Source: Prevotella sp.
GTDB lineage: Bacteria > Bacteroidota > Bacteroidia > Bacteroidales > Bacteroidaceae
Assembly (NCBI GenBank): GCA_022774105.1
Contig: JALFNY010000117.1
Span: 1 to 42,443 of the forward strand
Reading direction: 5' to 3'
Length of the DNA: 42,443 bases
How positions within the stretch are numbered: the stretch's first letter is position 1; the number at the start of each line of letters is the position of its first letter. A model generated the notes under the pieces. The model worked only from the letters and a program-made list of their open reading frames with translations. It did no database searches and was not told the DNA's origin. Of the stretch, positions 42,139-42,443 are shown one piece after another. The translations under genes were made by a program, and so were the position numbers.

Positions 42139-42443
42139 ATGGCAAGACGTCAGAAGAATATAATGGGCAAGATAAGGAGCGAACTGTATGCTCTTTACAG
42201 GGAGGGCAGGGTACGTTCCGTGCTGACGGTGGTACTGTTGCTACTGTCAGCCCTTGTTAGTTCTGCCATGATACGCCTTGTTGGTGCTCCTGACGAGGGG
42301 GACAAGCAGAAGACGGAGACGACAACGCCGAGGAAACGAACAGTAAAATCATCGCTTGAGAGATACAGGGAACGGCAGGCAAGGTTGAAGTTGCAGCAAG
42401 ATACCATTCCTGACAGTCTGTTAAACCCCAGATGGAAGATACA
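42139..42443 (+). CDS. sprA: SprA/Sov T9SS translocon, N-terminal fragment cut by the window
   Basis: An ORF open from the ATG at 42139 to the window end (101 codons, no stop), absent from the ORF track because it is incomplete. It begins MARRQKNIMGKIRSELYALYREGRVRS, then a hydrophobic segment VLTVVLLLLSALVSSAMIRLVG. A charged stretch ends in DTIPDSLLNPRWKI, similar in character to the region where the SprA mature part starts. SprA proteins are about 2400 residues, so nearly all of it lies outside. The assignment rests mainly on position directly after ruvA and on the porU-porV genes in this window. An SD-like GGAGGGG precedes the ATG, unusual for this phylum. A second Met lies at 42163. Confidence 0.65.
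   Translation, partial: MARRQKNIMGKIRSELYALYREGRVRSVLTVVLLLLSALVSSAMIRLVGAPDEGDKQKTETTTPRKRTVKSSLERYRERQARLKLQQDTIPDSLLNPRWKI

Noticed and set aside
1-42443. Mobile element, prophage or tRNA gene
   Set aside because: No transposase, integrase, terminal repeats of an IS, or tRNA cloverleaf was recognised by eye in either strand.

Overview
The window looks like chromosomal DNA from a member of Bacteroidota, most likely Prevotella or a close Bacteroidales relative. The evidence is the gene families (type IX secretion parts PorU, PorV and a SprA start, a CarboxypepD_reg-type outer-membrane barrel, DUF349 and DUF4923 proteins), several lipoproteins with SPII lipoboxes, and promoters of the Bacteroidota type (-7 TAnnTTTG, often with a TTTG-like -33 box 18-22 bp upstream). 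I see no tRNA, rRNA, CRISPR array, insertion sequence or phage gene. Almost everything is housekeeping or envelope biology.

Layout. (1) 1-3410: a large outer-membrane barrel protein. (2) 3792-6213, minus: mannose-6-phosphate isomerase, a lipoprotein, a HIT protein; then a MerR regulator at 6366-6713. (3) 6841-14952, minus: NSS transporter, cation/proton antiporter, peptidase T, recA, carboxynorspermidine synthase-like enzyme and a lipoprotein, which look like one long transcription unit or a few overlapping ones. (4) 15697-16695, plus: an acyltransferase in its own unit. (5) 16847-22362, minus: porV, porU, a FAH-family hydrolase. (6) 22547-25528, minus: tsf, rpsB, rpsI, rplM, with a structured leader before rplM. 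(7) 26072-27070, minus, divergent from ksgA: a flippase-like membrane protein. (8) 27312-31981, plus: ksgA, DUF4923 protein, sstT-like symporter, mnmA, TlpA-like lipoprotein. (9) 32163-33911, minus: DUF349 protein, divergent from a MATE exporter and a secreted nuclease. (10) 36561-38802, minus: metallophore/cobalamin-type ABC permease and binding lipoprotein with no ATPase beside them. (11) 39109-42443, plus: frr, rsgA, a small secreted protein, ruvA and the start of sprA.

The T9SS is represented twice: porU-porV (attachment complex) and, about 20 kb away, the first 101 codons of an apparent sprA (translocon) directly behind ruvA. Ribosome biogenesis and translation genes (rplM, rpsI, rpsB, tsf, ksgA, mnmA, frr, rsgA) are dispersed among envelope genes.

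The most unusual content lies between the genes. Family A is a dispersed element built from the word GGTGCTGATTAC and its relatives, present at five intergenic sites. Four copies contain a perfect 15-17 bp inverted repeat, and the arm sequences differ between copies while pairing is kept. One copy is partly a 22-bp tandem array. Family B is a set of quasi-palindromic, word-like intergenic stretches, GGTT-rich on one side and AACC-rich on the other, some reaching into gene ends. The small secreted protein gene also has three TAGG motifs spaced exactly 21 bp apart just upstream of its promoter. All calls are from reading the sequence only; no database search was run.
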